This document shows, piece by piece, positions 61,818 through 64,000 of a stretch of 64,000 nt of DNA. Numbering within the stretch: the first letter of the stretch is position 1; every line of letters starts with the position of its first letter. A program made the translations under genes and the position numbers. This stretch comes from Mycobacterium senriense (GTDB lineage Bacteria > Actinomycetota > Actinomycetes > Mycobacteriales > Mycobacteriaceae): assembly GCF_019668465.1 (NCBI RefSeq), contig NZ_AP024828.1:4464001-4528000 (forward strand), written 5' to 3'. The notes beneath the pieces are model-generated. The model was given only the letters and a program-made list of their open reading frames with translations. It made no database searches and was not told the origin of the DNA.

Positions 61818-63179
61818 TCACAGGCTCCAGGCCATGCGGAATTGGTCCGCCAGCTGCTCGGGCGCCAGGTCGCCGTAGCGCTCCTGTTCCAGGCGGCGAA
61901 CCGCGACCACCATGTCGACCGCCGGATCGCCCAGGATACGGCGCATGGCCTCCGAACCGTCAAGTGCCGCAATCGCTTCGGCCTGCGAATCGGTCAGGCG
62001 CACGACGCCGTCGCGGTCCCGGTCGGAATCGGACAGGACGGCCGGGTCGACCGTGATCTCCGGTGGCAGCGCCGCCTGGCACTTGATGCCGTCCAGGGCC
62101 AGCCCGAGGACGGCGGCCGAGGCGAGGTACGGGTTCGCCGACGGGTCGACGATCTTCACCTCGACATTGCCGCCGCGCGGATTTCCCGGCCCGCCGACGA
62201 CGAATCGCACCGCGGCTTCGCGGTTTTCGGTGCCCCAGCACGCATAGGCGCCGGCCCAGTTGCCGGGACGCATCCGCAGCCCGGAGACAATGGAGCCGCA
62301 CAGCACGCCCTGGGCCTCCGGCAGACCGCGGACCACGCCCGCTATCGCGTTCTCCCCCTCCTCCGTCATGCCGTGGGTTTCGGGGCCTTCGGAGAACAGC
62401 GGGCCTTCCGACGTCGCCAGCGAAAAGTGCTGGTGGGCACCGGATCCGACGCCGTCGGCGAACGGCGCGGGCGACAGGCTGATGCGCAGCCCGTGGCGAC
62501 GGGCGGCGCGGCCAATGATGAGCCGCATCAGGATCAGCTGATCGGCTGCGGCCACCGGGCTTTGCGGTGACAGCGAGATCTCGAACTGGTTGGCGCCGTA
62601 CTCGGGGTGAAATTGTTCGATCGCGATGCCGGCAGCCGTCGCCGACCCGATCACGTCGCGCACGAACGCCTCGTGCTCCAGCACGCCGGCCAGGCCGTAC
62701 TGCGCCCACAATGTCGACGGCAGCCGGTCCCCGTGCTGGCCGACCAGAAGGAATTCGATCTCGTGCCCGATCGCGGCCTCTACCCCGGCTTCGGTGAGTG
62801 CGGCCTCGAGACGTCGCAACGTTCCCCGGCTGCAGGCGGGAACCGGCGTGCCGTCCTGAGCGAAGAACGCGGCGGGCGCCCACGCCAGACCGTCACCGAC
62901 GATGCGCAACGCGGACAGATCGATACAAAGACGTTGGTCCCCCACCACGCCCACGTCGGCGGTGAAGGCGATGCCGGTCTGATCGATGGCGAACGCGTGC
63001 CAGGACGGGCTGGCCCCCAGCCCGGGATCTGCGAAGGTGTTGATTCGCTGGATCGGCACGGTTTTGGCCAGGGTGAGCCCGGCAGGATTGACCACGGTGC
63101 CGATCACCGTGTCGACGCCTTCGGCTTCAAGTCGGGCAATGGCCGCGGCGGCAAGCGGTGTGCCGGTCATGGCTGTCAT
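61818..63179 (-). CDS. glnA3: glutamine synthetase-like GlnA3 (gamma-glutamylpolyamine synthetase type)
   Basis: A 453-residue glutamine synthetase fold protein. The N-terminal beta-grasp is IGTVVNPAGLTLAKTVPIQRINTFADPGLG. The catalytic part has IGHEIEFLLVG (metal-binding Glu pair), FHPEYGANQFEISLSP, GVGSGAHQHFSL (ATP/metal His) and SGLRMRPGNWAGAYACWGTENREAAVRF. It lacks features of canonical GlnA1, and the relative GlnA3 in actinobacteria acts on polyamines; that specificity is an inference from family. ATG at 63179, with an alternative ATG four codons later. Confidence 0.86.
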   Translation of the reverse strand: MTAMTGTPLAAAAIARLEAEGVDTVIGTVVNPAGLTLAKTVPIQRINTFADPGLGASPSWHAFAIDQTGIAFTADVGVVGDQRLCIDLSALRIVGDGLAWAPAAFFAQDGTPVPACSRGTLRRLEAALTEAGVEAAIGHEIEFLLVGQHGDRLPSTLWAQYGLAGVLEHEAFVRDVIGSATAAGIAIEQFHPEYGANQFEISLSPQSPVAAADQLILMRLIIGRAARRHGLRISLSPAPFADGVGSGAHQHFSLATSEGPLFSEGPETHGMTEEGENAIAGVVRGLPEAQGVLCGSIVSGLRMRPGNWAGAYACWGTENREAAVRFVVGGPGNPRGGNVEVKIVDPSANPYLASAAVLGLALDGIKCQAALPPEITVDPAVLSDSDRDRDGVVRLTDSQAEAIAALDGSEAMRRILGDPAVDMVVAVRRLEQERYGDLAPEQLADQFRMAWSL

Positions 63180-63227
63180 TCTCCCAACCTCGGATCTCGC
63201 CCTACGGTAAACGGCGTACCCGCACGC

Positions 63228-64000
63228 TCAGTTCTGCCGGGTAACCAATTCGGCGACGAACCGATCGAGGAAGCCATCCACCGGCGGCCTGCCCACCGGT
63301 CGGATGACGAATTTCGTCAATCCCGCCTCGATGTAGGCGTCGAGTCGCCGATGCAGCTGATCCCACCCGGCGGCGATCAGCTCGCCGGGGTCGCGGTCCG
63401 GGCGACGTCGGCGCACCGCCGCAGCCAGATCGGCGGGCAATTCCGCGTCGGCGACGGCCAACGAGATCCCGAAGTGGTCGGGTTCGATGCTCCTGCCGGC
63501 GTCCGCGGCGGCCCGCTCGATCGCTTCGCGCCCGGCCCGGGCCTCCGCCGGGGTGAGGAAGCTGCCCAGCCAACCGTCGCCCAGCGCGCCGATGCGCCGA
63601 AACGCCGCCGGCGCCGAACCGCCCACCCAGATGTCCAGCGGCGGTGTCGGTCTCGGGGCGACGGCCACGTCGGTGACGCTGAAATACCGGCCGTTGAATG
63701 TCGCCGACTCCTCGACCAGCGCTGCCCGCAGCAGTCGCAGCGACTCGTCGAACACTGCCGCGCGCTCGCCGTCGGGGACCACGAACACCTCGCGTTCGGC
63801 CGGTATCGCCGAGCGCAGACCGAAGACGGGAAGCACCCGCTTGGGCGCGACGGCCGCCAGGGACGCCAATTGCTTCGCCACCAGCACCGGATGCCGCCCC
63901 GGCAGCACGGCCACCGACGTGCCCACCTTCAGCCGGGTCGTCCGCGCGAGCGCATACGCCATGCCGACCACCGGATCGACCGCCGGCGAATACACCAGTT
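63228..64000 (-). CDS. LLM-class F420-dependent oxidoreductase (5' end beyond window)
   Basis: The visible 257 residues of a luciferase-like monooxygenase. They include MAYALARTTRLKVGTSVAVLPGRHPVLVAKQLASLAAVAPKRVLPVFGL, GRYFSVTDVAVAPRPTPPLDIWVGGSAPAAFRRIGALGDGWLGS and a C-terminal helix. This is the core of the TIM barrel that binds F420 or FMN. The frame is open to base 64000, and family proteins normally have about 50 more N-terminal residues, so the gene is truncated by the window. It is the first gene seen of the minus-strand run leading into glnA3. Confidence 0.82.
   Translation of the reverse strand, partial: LVYSPAVDPVVGMAYALARTTRLKVGTSVAVLPGRHPVLVAKQLASLAAVAPKRVLPVFGLRSAIPAEREVFVVPDGERAAVFDESLRLLRAALVEESATFNGRYFSVTDVAVAPRPTPPLDIWVGGSAPAAFRRIGALGDGWLGSFLTPAEARAGREAIERAAADAGRSIEPDHFGISLAVADAELPADLAAAVRRRRPDRDPGELIAAGWDQLHRRLDAYIEAGLTKFVIRPVGRPPVDGFLDRFVAELVTRQN

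Overview
The window is chromosomal DNA of a non-tuberculous, probably slow-growing Mycobacterium. It is GC-rich throughout and encodes an antigen 85 mycolyltransferase, a resuscitation-promoting factor, secreted chorismate mutase, mycobacterial lipoproteins and several P450s. Gene order largely follows the M. tuberculosis Rv1878-Rv1911c neighbourhood, recalled from memory and read in reverse: aao, holin-like protein, nanT, cinA, macrodomain, Rv1898-like, dtd, methyltransferase, ADH, nitronate monooxygenase, Rv1893-1891 homologues, fbpB, chorismate mutase, rpfC, SRPBCC, SDR, lppE, cyp140, then amidohydrolase and glnA3. I cannot name the species.

Bases 1-10.9 kb hold a PEBP lipoprotein, a lipase, a phytoene-desaturase-like oxidoreductase divergent from a TetR regulator, a LysR regulator divergent from a tautomerase/nitronate monooxygenase pair, and a small metabolic cluster. 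That cluster has two paralogous alpha/beta-barrel-like proteins flanking an acyl-CoA synthetase, divergent from an AhpD-like/nitroreductase fusion and an SRPBCC protein. Bases 10.9-37.2 kb are the conserved backbone. Its regulatory features include two near-identical KstR-type boxes (24.1 and 26.4 kb), a palindromic operator before a Baeyer-Villiger-type monooxygenase and a strong hairpin after fbpB.

Bases 37.05-56.74 kb are a roughly 19.7-kb integrative island inserted in the 3' end of a SnoaL/epoxide-hydrolase-like gene. A 50-bp perfect direct repeat marks both ends, and the displaced gene tail sits at the right end. The island carries a tyrosine integrase, a small accessory module (small basic protein, FDXHR zinc-binding protein, RecA-like ATPase, unknown protein), a type I restriction-modification locus in R-S-M order, an AbiE-like toxin-antitoxin pair with clear operator repeats, a serine resolvase, and a RES-domain protein followed by a HEPN-like protein. 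It also has an IS element with a frameshifted transposase and two secreted or lipid-anchored proteins. It reads as a defence island; the RES + HEPN-like pair is the best candidate for an undescribed system.

Bases 56.8-64.0 kb return to backbone, all on the minus strand: SRPBCC, acyltransferase, a small secreted protein, then an apparent operon of an F420-type oxidoreductase (cut by the window end), glnA3, an amidohydrolase and a membrane-anchored GAF/nucleotide cyclase.
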